The notes under the pieces were generated by a model. It was not told the DNA's origin. It worked only from the letters and a program-made list of their open reading frames with translations, and made no database searches. A DNA stretch of 41,896 bases from Bacilli bacterium (lineage in GTDB: Bacteria > Bacillota_I > Bacilli_A > RF39 > UBA660): the NCBI GenBank assembly GCA_017886705.1, contig JAGHJJ010000085.1:1-41896 (forward strand), written 5' to 3'. This document shows positions 8,276-16,322 of this stretch, in pieces (within the stretch, counting starts at the first letter, position 1; each line of letters begins with the position of its first letter). A program made the position numbers and the translations under genes.

Positions 8276-11200
8276 ATGTTGCAAAAAGTTAAAGAATGGT
8301 GGTTTTATGATAAAAAGGCAAATAAAATACTCATTGTTTTTTCCGCTTTTTTGATTGCTTTTTCTATCTTTTTAGGATGTGCTATTGGTTCTAGTATGGC
8401 TGCTAATGTGCCAAAAAAATTAATAACTACTCGAGAAGATTTTGAATCAGGTGCGACTGTTGGTTTAATTACTGGTATTTATTTATCAGGAAAATTTCTT
8501 GCTACGGATACTACAACAGGGACGCAATATGTAATGTATTGTTTAGAAAAAGAAAAAGAGTGGTATGTTGATAGTGAAATGACAAATAATAATGAAAGTT
8601 TGGATGCAGGGTATGCGTATATTATTAAAAACGGATATCCTAATAAGGAGTTTACTAAAAATAGTGATTATGATTTTTATTTAACGCAAGTTGCAATATG
8701 GTGGTATCAAGATCGTATTGCAGGAGTAGATGATACGGAAGATGGCATTTTGACTGCTGCTCAAAAACAAGAAATAAAGACAGGACAATATTCAGCTATT
8801 TTCGTTCCTTTGGTAGATAAGGCTGTTGATATTACTAATAACTATCGTAAAATTGAACCTAAGTTTTCAGTTTCGACAAGTAGTTTTAAATTGGATTCTA
8901 CAGGGAAATATTTAGAAACTAGTTATATTTCTGTCACTGCTAATGTAGATTTTACAAGTTATAGTGTAGCGCTAGATATGGCTGGTGCTCAAGTAATTAA
9001 CGAACAAGGATTGACAACCCAGGGTTCAATTCCAAGTAATCAGAAATTTAAAATACGAATACCAGTCAGTAGTTTATCATCAAGTGATTTGGATTTAAAA
9101 GTATCAGTAATTTTAGATTATGAAGTGGATACTGCGTATCAATTTCATCCACCTGCAGATCAACAAGATATGCAAAAGGCTGTACCTTCTTTGGTAATGG
9201 CAATGTCAAAACAGTATACTGCTTCTACAACTGTAAGAATTCCAACGGGAAGTATTACAATAGAAAAAGTAAACGCAACAACAGATGCTCCTTTAGCTGG
9301 CGCAAAAATAGAATTAGTTAGAAATAGTGATAATCAAGTTATAGAAACTTTCACAACTACAACAACTGCCAAAACAATTTCTGGATTATTACCAGGAAAA
9401 TACACAATATGTGAAATCGACGCTCCTGCTGGATTTGTGGCATCTTCAAATAGTCCATCAGTTACACTAAATACAACAAATATGAATCAAACAGTACGTC
9501 TGGAAAACACACCATTAGATTTTAAAATTCGTAAAATAGATGAAGAAACAAAGCAACCAGTAGCCGGAGCAGAAATTGTAATTTTAAATGAAGATAGTGA
9601 GGAAGTATTCCGCTTTACATCAACCAGTGGTTATACAGATATACCAGCATTAGAAGTAGGAAAATATACAGCCGTAGAAGAAAAAGCTCCCTCTGGATAT
9701 TATCTAAACAAAACACCGGTATCGTTTGAAATAAAAGATACAGATACATCTAAATCAATTGATGTACCAAACAAAAAGAATGAAATAGAAATATTAAAAA
9801 CAGATGCTGATACGGGTAGTCCTTTAGCAGGTGCAAAATTAAGAGTAGTAAATACAGCAAATAATGAAACAGTAGAAGAGTGGACAACAACTACAACAGC
9901 TCATGTAATTAGAGGACTTGCAGCAGGAAATTACAGAGTAGAAGAAGTAAGTGCCCCATCAGGATATGTCTTAAATACCAATTCTATGTCATTTACGGTC
10001 TCAAATACGCAAACAGAAAAAATCACAATAACATTCCCTAACACGAAGAGCCAAATCATGATTTCTAAAGTAAATGAAGCAGGAGAATTAATTGCTGGCG
10101 CAAAGCTTGCAATCTATAATTCATCCAACCAGAAAGTGCAAGAATTTACATCTAAAACAACACCAACAATTATCGATAAACTAGCAGCAGGTAATTATAC
10201 ATTGCGTGAAGAACAAGCTCCATCTGGCTATACGCTAAATACAGAACCAGTACCATTCGAAGTAACAGATAGCGCAATAAATTTGCAAATTTCTATGAAA
10301 AACGTTCAAAACGAAATTTTAATTGGTAAAGTAGACGCTGATACAAAAGCTTATATCTCAGGAGCAGAGCTAAGGTTAGTAAGTGAATCAGGAGCAGAAA
10401 TTCGCAAATGGACAAGTACGAACTCTCTATATTCCATTAAGGGTCTAGCAGCAGGTACATACTACTTAGAAGAAACGAAAGCCCCTACTGGATATATTAG
10501 AAATACGGAGCGTATAGAGATCGTAGTAAATGAAAATACTACAACCGTAACTTATACTATGGAGAATCAAAGTATTTCAGTTCGTATTGGAAAAATTGAC
10601 AAAGACACTAAACAACTAGTAGCTGGTGCAACCTTAGAACTTTTAGATGAAAATAGAGATGTTATATCTACTTGGCAAACATCAACTGATTATCAATTAT
10701 TTAATGATTTAAAAGAAGGAAAATACTATGTAAGAGAAAAAACAGCTCCAGCTGGTTACATCTTGAATAATGAAACAGTAGAATTTACAATAGATGCAAC
10801 TCACACATCATTCGTAGTAGAACTAGAAAATGAACAAACAACGGTTAAATTAGGAAAAATTGATGCACAAACAGGTGATTATCTTCCAGGTGCAACATTA
10901 CAATTATCTCGTGAAGATGGCAGTATGGATCCAATTACTTTCGTAAGTGAAGATAAAGCCACTGAGTTTAAAGGTCTAGCTAGCGGAAGTTATGTTCTAG
11001 AAGAAATAAGTGCTCCAGCTGGTTATATCGAAACAAATTCTAAAATTACTTTTGAAGTAGATTCTACTGGAAAGGCAAAAAATATTTCCTTAAAGAGCGA
11101 TTATATTACAGTATCAGTCCAGGATAAAAAACTACAAATAGATACCAAAGGCGTAGCTGGATATGAATTCGAATTACTTAACGCTAATGGAGAATTACTA

Positions 11201-11752
11201 GATACTTATGAGGTAGGGGAAGAAGTATTCACATCTAATGCTCTAGAAAATGGTAATTACTTATTAAAACAGACAAAAGTTCCAGAAGGAATGGTATTAA
11301 ACTCTAATTTATATTCTTTCACAATTTCTGATACGCAAACTTCAGATGTAGTATATTTTGCCAATGATTATATTCGTGTAAATTTTGAAAAAAAAGAAAT
11401 GATAGGTGGTAAAAATCTAGCAGGGGCTCATTTCATTTTACGGAATGAACAAGGTGATATTGTAGAAGAGTGGACATCGACTGATACTGCAAAAACAATT
11501 GAAAAATTAACTCCAGGTCAATACACATTAAGTGAAGTACAAGCACCGGATGGTTATGTTTTAAATAAATCAGCACTTACATTCGAAGTAGCGAAGACAG
11601 GGGATATTCAAGTTGTTACCATGTTTGATGCTTTAGAAGTAAAAGTTCCTAACACATCACAAAATTCTTTATTATATCTATTTATAGGTACAATTACTAT
11701 CATGACAGGTTTAAGTATCTTTGGATATACTTACTATAAAAAGAAAGCCTAA
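8276..11752 (+). CDS. Large thioester-domain / Cna-B repeat surface adhesin, paralog of the preceding one
   Basis: 1158 residues, the same architecture as the 5651 gene. It has a signal peptide (about 1-42) and a thioester domain with Cys89 (MYCLEKE) and Gln138 (TQVAIW). The same linker domain and nine Cna-B repeats follow, and the VKVPNTS sorting motif with a terminal helix and KKKA closes it. The first two and last three repeats correspond to the five of the shorter paralog; the four in the middle are extra. The pair thus looks like a duplication followed by repeat gain or loss. Most repeats keep the E..AP.GY end with the catalytic Glu; the penultimate one (QDKKLQIDTKGVAGYEF) is divergent in both paralogs. 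GGTGA lies 8 nt before the start. Confidence 0.9.
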   Translation: MLQKVKEWWFYDKKANKILIVFSAFLIAFSIFLGCAIGSSMAANVPKKLITTREDFESGATVGLITGIYLSGKFLATDTTTGTQYVMYCLEKEKEWYVDSEMTNNNESLDAGYAYIIKNGYPNKEFTKNSDYDFYLTQVAIWWYQDRIAGVDDTEDGILTAAQKQEIKTGQYSAIFVPLVDKAVDITNNYRKIEPKFSVSTSSFKLDSTGKYLETSYISVTANVDFTSYSVALDMAGAQVINEQGLTTQGSIPSNQKFKIRIPVSSLSSSDLDLKVSVILDYEVDTAYQFHPPADQQDMQKAVPSLVMAMSKQYTASTTVRIPTGSITIEKVNATTDAPLAGAKIELVRNSDNQVIETFTTTTTAKTISGLLPGKYTICEIDAPAGFVASSNSPSVTLNTTNMNQTVRLENTPLDFKIRKIDEETKQPVAGAEIVILNEDSEEVFRFTSTSGYTDIPALEVGKYTAVEEKAPSGYYLNKTPVSFEIKDTDTSKSIDVPNKKNEIEILKTDADTGSPLAGAKLRVVNTANNETVEEWTTTTTAHVIRGLAAGNYRVEEVSAPSGYVLNTNSMSFTVSNTQTEKITITFPNTKSQIMISKVNEAGELIAGAKLAIYNSSNQKVQEFTSKTTPTIIDKLAAGNYTLREEQAPSGYTLNTEPVPFEVTDSAINLQISMKNVQNEILIGKVDADTKAYISGAELRLVSESGAEIRKWTSTNSLYSIKGLAAGTYYLEETKAPTGYIRNTERIEIVVNENTTTVTYTMENQSISVRIGKIDKDTKQLVAGATLELLDENRDVISTWQTSTDYQLFNDLKEGKYYVREKTAPAGYILNNETVEFTIDATHTSFVVELENEQTTVKLGKIDAQTGDYLPGATLQLSREDGSMDPITFVSEDKATEFKGLASGSYVLEEISAPAGYIETNSKITFEVDSTGKAKNISLKSDYITVSVQDKKLQIDTKGVAGYEFELLNANGELLDTYEVGEEVFTSNALENGNYLLKQTKVPEGMVLNSNLYSFTISDTQTSDVVYFANDYIRVNFEKKEMIGGKNLAGAHFILRNEQGDIVEEWTSTDTAKTIEKLTPGQYTLSEVQAPDGYVLNKSALTFEVAKTGDIQVVTMFDALEVKVPNTSQNSLLYLFIGTITIMTGLSIFGYTYYKKKA

Positions 11753-11759
11753 TAAATAA

Positions 11760-12332
11760 ATGAGTAGATTATGCTTTCTATATGGAACTGTTCATGCTGG
11801 AAAAACAAAAAGTGCTTATGCAATAAAAAATCGTTTTTGGAAATATCATCTATCTACCATGATTATGGCTCCAACGACCACACATCAAGATGATATTTCT
11901 AATTACGACTATTTAATCGGAAAAGAGGAAAATATATTCTTAACAATAAAAAGACAATTTAACTCTCATCGATTAATATTAATAGACGATGCACACCTAC
12001 TGAATGAAGTACAAGTTGATCAACTACTACAAGTAGCAATTTCACAAAATATAGCCATTATCTGTTTTGGGTTAAGAACAGATTTTCGTACTGGTGAATT
12101 TCCTGGTGCCAAACGACTATTAGAAATAGCTCAAGTAGTAAAAGAAATACCTACGAAGTGTACCTGTGGTAATAAAGCATTATTTAATGTAAGAAAAGAA
12201 AATGGTAAAACCACATTTTCAGGAACACAAATAAAAAAGGGACAAATAATTACTTATGAAGCATTATGTCCCAAGTGTTATTATCATAAAGTAATGCAAT
12301 ATAAAAAACTAAAAGAAAGTGGAATATTATAA
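11760..12332 (+). CDS. tdk: Thymidine kinase (TK1-type), altered active site
   Basis: 190 residues with the TK1/Tdk layout: P-loop YGTVHAGKT (8-16), LIDDAHLL (74-81), GLRTDFRTGEFPGAKRLLEIA (a lasso and phosphate-binding segment), then a zinc ribbon KCTCGNKALF...LCPKCYY. Type II thymidine kinases phosphorylate thymidine for dTTP salvage. The catalytic base is normally Glu in DEAQF; here Asp77 stands at that place (DDAHL) and His replaces Gln. The gene starts 7 nt after the adhesin stop with no clear Shine-Dalgarno sequence, so translation probably depends on the upstream gene. Activity is likely but not certain. Confidence 0.8.
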   Translation: MSRLCFLYGTVHAGKTKSAYAIKNRFWKYHLSTMIMAPTTTHQDDISNYDYLIGKEENIFLTIKRQFNSHRLILIDDAHLLNEVQVDQLLQVAISQNIAIICFGLRTDFRTGEFPGAKRLLEIAQVVKEIPTKCTCGNKALFNVRKENGKTTFSGTQIKKGQIITYEALCPKCYYHKVMQYKKLKESGIL

Positions 12333-12355
12333 AGCAAGCTTTAAGCTTGTTTTTA
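12331..12355 (+). terminator. Terminator of the adhesin-tdk operon
   Basis: Stem AAAGCAAGC (12331-12339) / GCTTGTTTT (12345-12353), one G-U pair, 5-nt loop, U-rich 3' side. Confidence 0.75.
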
Positions 12356-12385
12356 TATTACAATTACTGGTAGGAGGATGTAAGT

Positions 12386-12751
12386 ATGTATAACATAGAA
12401 GTATTTGAGCAATTAATAAAATCTAATTTATTTTCTTGTTTGTAATCATTAAATTTTAGTGGTATAGAGTCAAGTTTAATTCAAGGATATTTTATGAATC
12501 ATAAAAGAAAACAAGAAGCTCATACTTTTCCAATTTATATAGGAAACGATGGAAATTATTGTTTGTTAGACTATACATTGAAACAGCAAAGGAAAAATAT
12601 TTTACCTGGAGACATTAATTTTGAAGATGGATTTAGTTTTGAAAATCCAGTATTATTAACATATTCAGACGGTCATAAAGAAGAAGCATCACTTATCTAT
12701 AAAATATCTCCTCAGAAATTAATGACATCAGCAAAAGGAATAGGGAAATAA
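12386..12751 (+). pseudogene. Unknown small gene split by an in-frame TAA
   Basis: ATG 12386 has a very good site (TAGGAGG, 12371-12377). It opens MYNIEVFEQLIKSNLFSCL, then a TAA stop at 12443-12445. The same frame continues without another stop to 12751, with ATG 12494 as an internal restart (85 residues from there). Reading through the stop, the whole would be 121 residues: ...SLNFSGIESSLIQGYF, then MNHKRKQEAHTFPIYIGNDG... One nonsense change is the simplest explanation. Family not recognised. It sits in a patch with another gene stub, which supports decay. An assembly error or real restart at 12494 is possible. Confidence 0.6.
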
Positions 12752-12782
12752 AGGATTCAAAATTAATATAAATTATATGATT

Positions 12783-12932
12783 TTAGTTAATACCTGAATT
12801 AACAATTTCAACCATTATTTGAGTTAGAATAACTGTTTTACCGCTTCTTCTCATTCCATATATTATTTTTATTAAGGATTTAGTATGATAAAAAGCCCGA
12901 GTTTTAGATAAATATTTTTCTCTAATCAACAT
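12783..12932 (-). pseudogene. N-terminal stub of an AAA_14/DUF4143-type ATPase
   Basis: On the minus strand GAGGTAA precedes an ATG at 12932. The 49-residue product opens MLIREKYLSKTRAFYHTKSL, continues with KIIYGMRRSGKTVILTQIM and stops. GMRRSGKTV is the Walker A motif of the AAA_14 ATPases that usually carry a C-terminal DUF4143 domain and run near 400 residues. The rest is missing, so this is a truncated remnant. Such ATPases are common accessory genes in Bacillota and archaea. Between 12933 and 13145 I see nothing I can call a gene. Confidence 0.7.
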
Positions 12933-13145
12933 CAAAATTACCTCATTTACAGTATACTATTATATGTAATTTTCATATGTTTTTAATCATATTAAAACTC
13001 GAACAATAGAAGTTTGAGTACTAATTAATCTGGTACCGTTGAGAATGTTATCTACAACTTTTACTAAAGGTAATTGATATTAGAATCAATAACTAAATAT
13101 ATTTTAATAAAAGAAGAAAAATAGCAACTACATATAGTGCTGTTT

Positions 13146-13823
13146 TTATCGTGTCATTCTTTTTTTATAAACATGACCTTGTGCGTCATCATTTGATTCG
13201 AGGCTTTGAATTTTTCTATTAATTTTATTTAATAATTCATTATCCGAACTATTTGATTGTTGCATTAATTCATCTAGTTGAGTTTTTATTTTTCTCTTTT
13301 TATCGATTTCATTCTTTACTGCATAAGGAATATATGGCAAAATAATACATTTGCCATCCTCTGTTATTTCTGAAACTTGACCTGTATTTTCATCATAAGC
13401 ATATTCTAAAAAAGGTCTTGCTACTTGCTTTTTAGACTTTTCCAATAAAGCTATTAAGTAACCAGGATTTAGATTGTTTTTTTTACAACAATCATCTATA
13501 TTAATTGATTCAGAAATAATTAGATATGCTAAATTAGACTCGAAAATTTCTAACTCATGAACACTATTTTCTAATTCTTGATGTTTCATTTCTAATTTTG
13601 ATGCAATATTAATTTTCTTTTCTACTTTAAAAAAATGCGCAATCGATAAAACCGAAGACATTCTACTATATTTTCTTTTTGCTTTTCTTAAATTAACCTG
13701 AAGGTCATTTAATCTACTATTATTAAATTCTTCAATATTTTTGTTTAAGAAATATCTTTGAGCCAATTCGCTATTTGTTAAAAGATTGAGAAAATGATTA
13801 TTTTTTTTAATCCTAATATACAT
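13146..13823 (-). CDS. Coiled-coil protein of unknown function
   Basis: 225 residues from ATG 13823 (AAGGGAG about 10 nt upstream; TTG 13832 is in frame but sits almost on that site). The product is charged and mostly helical. Coiled-coil-like stretches occur around residues 40-60, 75-105 and in the C-terminal third (KNEIDKKRKIKTQLDELMQQ). A middle segment reads GYLIALLEKSKKQVARPFLE. No signal peptide or membrane helix. Family not recognised. It has its own promoter (13873-13902) flanked by an inverted repeat, and lies in the decayed accessory patch beside the NAD locus, in opposite orientation. Confidence 0.6.
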   Translation of the reverse strand: MYIRIKKNNHFLNLLTNSELAQRYFLNKNIEEFNNSRLNDLQVNLRKAKRKYSRMSSVLSIAHFFKVEKKINIASKLEMKHQELENSVHELEIFESNLAYLIISESINIDDCCKKNNLNPGYLIALLEKSKKQVARPFLEYAYDENTGQVSEITEDGKCIILPYIPYAVKNEIDKKRKIKTQLDELMQQSNSSDNELLNKINRKIQSLESNDDAQGHVYKKRMTR

Positions 13824-13853
13824 ATAAATCAATCTCCCTTTTTTGTATATTTT

Positions 13854-13905
13854 ATATTGACATTTACACCATATTATAAGTAATTACAGTATACATTGTC
13901 AATAT
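13854..13905 (-). promoter_or_regulatory. Promoter of the coiled-coil gene with flanking inverted repeat
   Basis: On the minus strand TTGACA (13902-13897), an 18-bp spacer and TATAAT (13878-13873). The -35 lies within TGTCAATAT (13897-13905), whose exact inverted copy ATATTGACA lies at 13854-13862. The two 9-bp arms have centres 43 bp apart, about four helical turns, and flank the -10: a plausible operator pair. Confidence 0.5.
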
Positions 13906-13954
13906 CATTGTATTCTTTGAAATTTATATTTGATGAAAGACATAAATCATAAAC

Positions 13955-13977
13955 ATCAACCTTTCTTCTAGGTTGAT
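13955..13977. terminator. 8-bp hairpin in the gap before the NAD locus, possible terminator
   Basis: ATCAACCT (13955-13962) / AGGTTGAT (13970-13977), loop TTCTTCT. Neither side has a good T tract, so its role is unclear. The remaining gap to 14091 shows no gene. Confidence 0.35.
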
Positions 13978-14091
13978 TCCTATATCAAAAGTTTGTGCTT
14001 TTTGAGCAGATTTCCCTATGGTGCCAAAAGACAGAATTGAACTATACAAGTAACATAGGAGATATCTTTTTAAAAAAATATTAAAAAGATG

Positions 14092-14129
14092 TTGACAAAT
14101 ATATTAGTTATTAATATAATGTTAATAAC
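14092..14129 (+). promoter_or_regulatory. Promoter of the pncA operon with operator site 1 over the -10
   Basis: TTGACA (14092-14097), exactly 17 bp, TATAAT (14115-14120): a near-consensus promoter. A 23-bp palindrome at 14107-14129 (arms GTTATTAATAT and ATGTTAATAAC) covers the -10. An identical 23-mer sits on the promoter at 22210. Occupation would block RNA polymerase. The likely binder is the NrtR-type protein encoded at 27205; that link is inferred. Confidence 0.8.
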
Positions 14130-14145
14130 AAGTGAAGAAACTTGT
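14128..14145 (+). other. 5'-terminal mRNA stem-loop of the pncA transcript
   Basis: ACAAGT-gaagaa-ACTTGT begins about 1 nt after the predicted transcription start (near 14127). A hairpin in the same place follows the promoter at 22210. It may protect the 5' end of the mRNA. Confidence 0.45.
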
Positions 14146-14163
14146 GATTTTAATACTATATGA

Positions 14164-14182
14164 TATTAATAAAATATTAATA
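14164..14182 (+). promoter_or_regulatory. Operator site 2, directly before the pncA ribosome-binding site
   Basis: TATTAATAAAATATTAATA, 17 of 19 positions identical to the core of site 1 (14109-14127), with the same half-site spacing. It lies in the leader, 55 bp after site 1, and is followed immediately by AGAGGAG. Confidence 0.65.
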
Positions 14183-14197
14183 AGAGGAGAGAAAAAT

Positions 14198-14791
14198 ATG
14201 AATAAAATTAAAAAATTAGAAGTTTATGAAAGTATGTTAATTATTGTTGATATAGTAAATGGTTTTGTAGAGGAGGGAAGTCTACATGATAAAAAAATAG
14301 GAAGAATAATTCCAAGACAAATTGAACTAATTAAAGAAGCACATGCTAAAGGTTCACTAGTTATCTTTGTAAAAGATGCTCATAATGAAGACGCAGTAGA
14401 ATTTAGACGTTTTGGCAATACGAAACATTGCGTAAAGGGAACGAAAGAAGCAGAGCTTGTAGATCAGTTAAAGCCTTTTGAGGAAATGGATGATACGATT
14501 TCAGTCGAAAAGAATAGTACAAGTTTTATGGAATCCCCTGATTTTAGAACGGTTGCAGCTAGTGCGAATAACATTAAAAAAGTAGAATTAGCCGGTTGCT
14601 GTACAGATATTTGTGTTTTTAATGGAGCGATGGGACTTGCTAATTACTATGACCAGTGGAATCGAGCAGTAGATATAACGGCACATGAAGATGCTATCGC
14701 AACATTTGATGAAGAACACCGTCGTGAATATGTACAATCAGCGAAACTACTTATGAGGCTACAAGGAATAAACATAGTAAGTAAGAAATGA
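14198..14791 (+). CDS. pncA: Nicotinamidase (isochorismatase fold)
   Basis: 197 residues from ATG 14198 (AGAGGAGAG upstream; the frame stays open further upstream but that lies in the leader). Cysteine-hydrolase features: Asp in IIVDIVNGF, Lys in FVKDAH, and the nucleophile in ELAGCCTDICV. TKHCVKGTKEAEL matches the nicotinamidase pattern HC..GT..AEL and favours nicotinamide over other isochorismatase-like substrates. It converts nicotinamide to nicotinate, the entry of the salvage route. The metal-site histidine pattern (DAHNED) is not the textbook DxHxxxH, so it is a divergent member. pncB follows in the same operon. Confidence 0.88.
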   Translation: MNKIKKLEVYESMLIIVDIVNGFVEEGSLHDKKIGRIIPRQIELIKEAHAKGSLVIFVKDAHNEDAVEFRRFGNTKHCVKGTKEAELVDQLKPFEEMDDTISVEKNSTSFMESPDFRTVAASANNIKKVELAGCCTDICVFNGAMGLANYYDQWNRAVDITAHEDAIATFDEEHRREYVQSAKLLMRLQGINIVSKK

Positions 14792-14813
14792 TAATTATTT
14801 TTTTAAAACAAGA

Positions 14814-14832
14814 TATTAACAAAAGATTAAAA
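14814..14832 (+). promoter_or_regulatory. Operator-like site before pncB (degenerate)
   Basis: TATTAACAAAAGATTAAAA: the left half-site is intact and the right half is degenerate. It lies just before AAGGAG and the pncB start, the same place as in four other genes of the locus. Confidence 0.45.
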
Positions 14833-14849
14833 AGAAAAGGAGAATAACT

Positions 14850-16322
14850 ATGTATAATAAAACATTAATGACAGATTTTTATGAGTTAACAATGGCCGGG
14901 ACATATTTCAATGAAGGAAAGAAAGAGGAGCAAGTATATTTTGATATTTTCTTTCGTAAGAATCCTTTTGAAGGTGGATACACAATCAGTGGAGGATTAG
15001 ATGAGACTATAAATTATATTAAAAACTTCTATTTTGGAAAAGAAGAGTTAGATTACTTAAGAAAATTAGGAAAATTCAACGAAGATTTTTTAAATTATTT
15101 AAGTACTTTAAAATTTGAAGGAGATATTTATGCTGTACCTGATGGAACAGTAGTATTTCCAAATGAACCAGTATTAACAGTAAAAGCCGATGCCGTAACA
15201 GCTCAAATATTAGAAACAGCATTACTTGCTAATTTCAATCATGGATCTTTAGTAACAACAGCAGCAAAAAGAATTACGAATGAAGCCAAAGGTATTCCAG
15301 TAATGGAGTTTGGAGCAAGACGTGCTAGAGGAATTGATTCCGCAATAGAAGCAAGTAAATGTGCATATATCGGAGGATGTGTAGGAACATCTAATACTTA
15401 TGCCGGTATGAAATATGATATCCCCGTCATGGGAACTATGGCTCACTCATTGGTAACAGAAAGTGAAGATGAATATGATGCCTTTTTAAAATATGCAAAA
15501 AGTAATCCTGATAACTGTGTCTTCCTAGTTGATACATACGATACTTTACATAGTGGTATTCCTAATGCCATCAGAGTCGCAAATGAATACCTAACACCAA
15601 ATGGATATCCCTTTAAAGGAATACGAATTGATAGTGGAGACTTAGCATATTTATCAAAAGAAGCAAGAAAAATGTTAGATGAAGCAGGATATAAGGATAC
15701 AGGAATTTGTTTATCAAACGGATTAAATGAGTATACGATCAGAGATTTAATTACCCAAGGAGCAAAGATTAATTCGATTGGTGCCGGAGATAACATTGCT
15801 GCTCCTAAAGAAAGAGTAGGAGGAGTTTATAAACTAGTAGCAGTAGAGGAAAATAAGGAAGCTAAACCAAGAATTAAAGTAAGTAATGACAGTATTAAAA
15901 CAATTAATCCTGGATATAAAAAGGTATATCGCTTCTATGACAAAGATACTGGATATGCGCTAGGAGATGTTATTACATTAAATGAAGAAGAAATTAGTAA
16001 AAATCACTATACACTAGTTCATCCAGTAGAGACATGGAAGAGGACAGAATTAGAAAATTATAATGTAAGAAGTCTATTAGTACCAGTATTTAAAAATGGA
16101 GAATTAGTATACCAAGATCCAAGTTTACAAGAAAAACAAGAATATTGTGAAAAAGAATTTGAAACACTATATCCAGAAGTAACAAGAATTGATAAGCCTC
16201 ATGAATATTACGTAGACTTATCAGACAAATTAAGAACCCTAAAACAAGAACTAATTGAATTTCATCAAAATGAAATAGCTGAAAAAGGAAAGGAATACGC
16301 CAAATGTGCAAAGAGAAGTTAG
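14850..16322 (+). CDS. pncB: Nicotinate phosphoribosyltransferase
   Basis: 490 residues. MTDFYELTMAGTYF at the start, FGARRARG, EASKCAYIGGCVGTSNTYAG, VMGTMAHSLV (the His expected to be phosphorylated during ATP hydrolysis) and IRIDSGDLAYLSKEARKMLD all match NAPRTase. The enzyme makes nicotinate mononucleotide from nicotinate and PRPP with ATP. The length is usual for the long bacterial type. AAGGAG lies 8 nt before the ATG. It is preceded by pncA and overlaps the NUDIX gene by 19 nt, so the three form one operon. PRPP could come from the synthetase at 22776. Confidence 0.95.
   Translation: MYNKTLMTDFYELTMAGTYFNEGKKEEQVYFDIFFRKNPFEGGYTISGGLDETINYIKNFYFGKEELDYLRKLGKFNEDFLNYLSTLKFEGDIYAVPDGTVVFPNEPVLTVKADAVTAQILETALLANFNHGSLVTTAAKRITNEAKGIPVMEFGARRARGIDSAIEASKCAYIGGCVGTSNTYAGMKYDIPVMGTMAHSLVTESEDEYDAFLKYAKSNPDNCVFLVDTYDTLHSGIPNAIRVANEYLTPNGYPFKGIRIDSGDLAYLSKEARKMLDEAGYKDTGICLSNGLNEYTIRDLITQGAKINSIGAGDNIAAPKERVGGVYKLVAVEENKEAKPRIKVSNDSIKTINPGYKKVYRFYDKDTGYALGDVITLNEEEISKNHYTLVHPVETWKRTELENYNVRSLLVPVFKNGELVYQDPSLQEKQEYCEKEFETLYPEVTRIDKPHEYYVDLSDKLRTLKQELIEFHQNEIAEKGKEYAKCAKRS

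Noticed and set aside
13010..13100. Minus-strand traces such as LVIDSNIN near the coiled-coil gene as a PIN-domain remnant
   Set aside because: Only a few residues fit and the frame is broken at once; too little to call.
14041..14190. An NAD-binding riboswitch in the pncA leader
   Set aside because: The leader is short, very AT-rich and explained by the promoter, a small stem-loop and a palindrome; no complex conserved fold is visible.
15249..15796. Antisense frames within pncB and similar long minus-strand frames elsewhere
   Set aside because: They lie opposite clear enzymes, lack ribosome sites and show unnatural composition.
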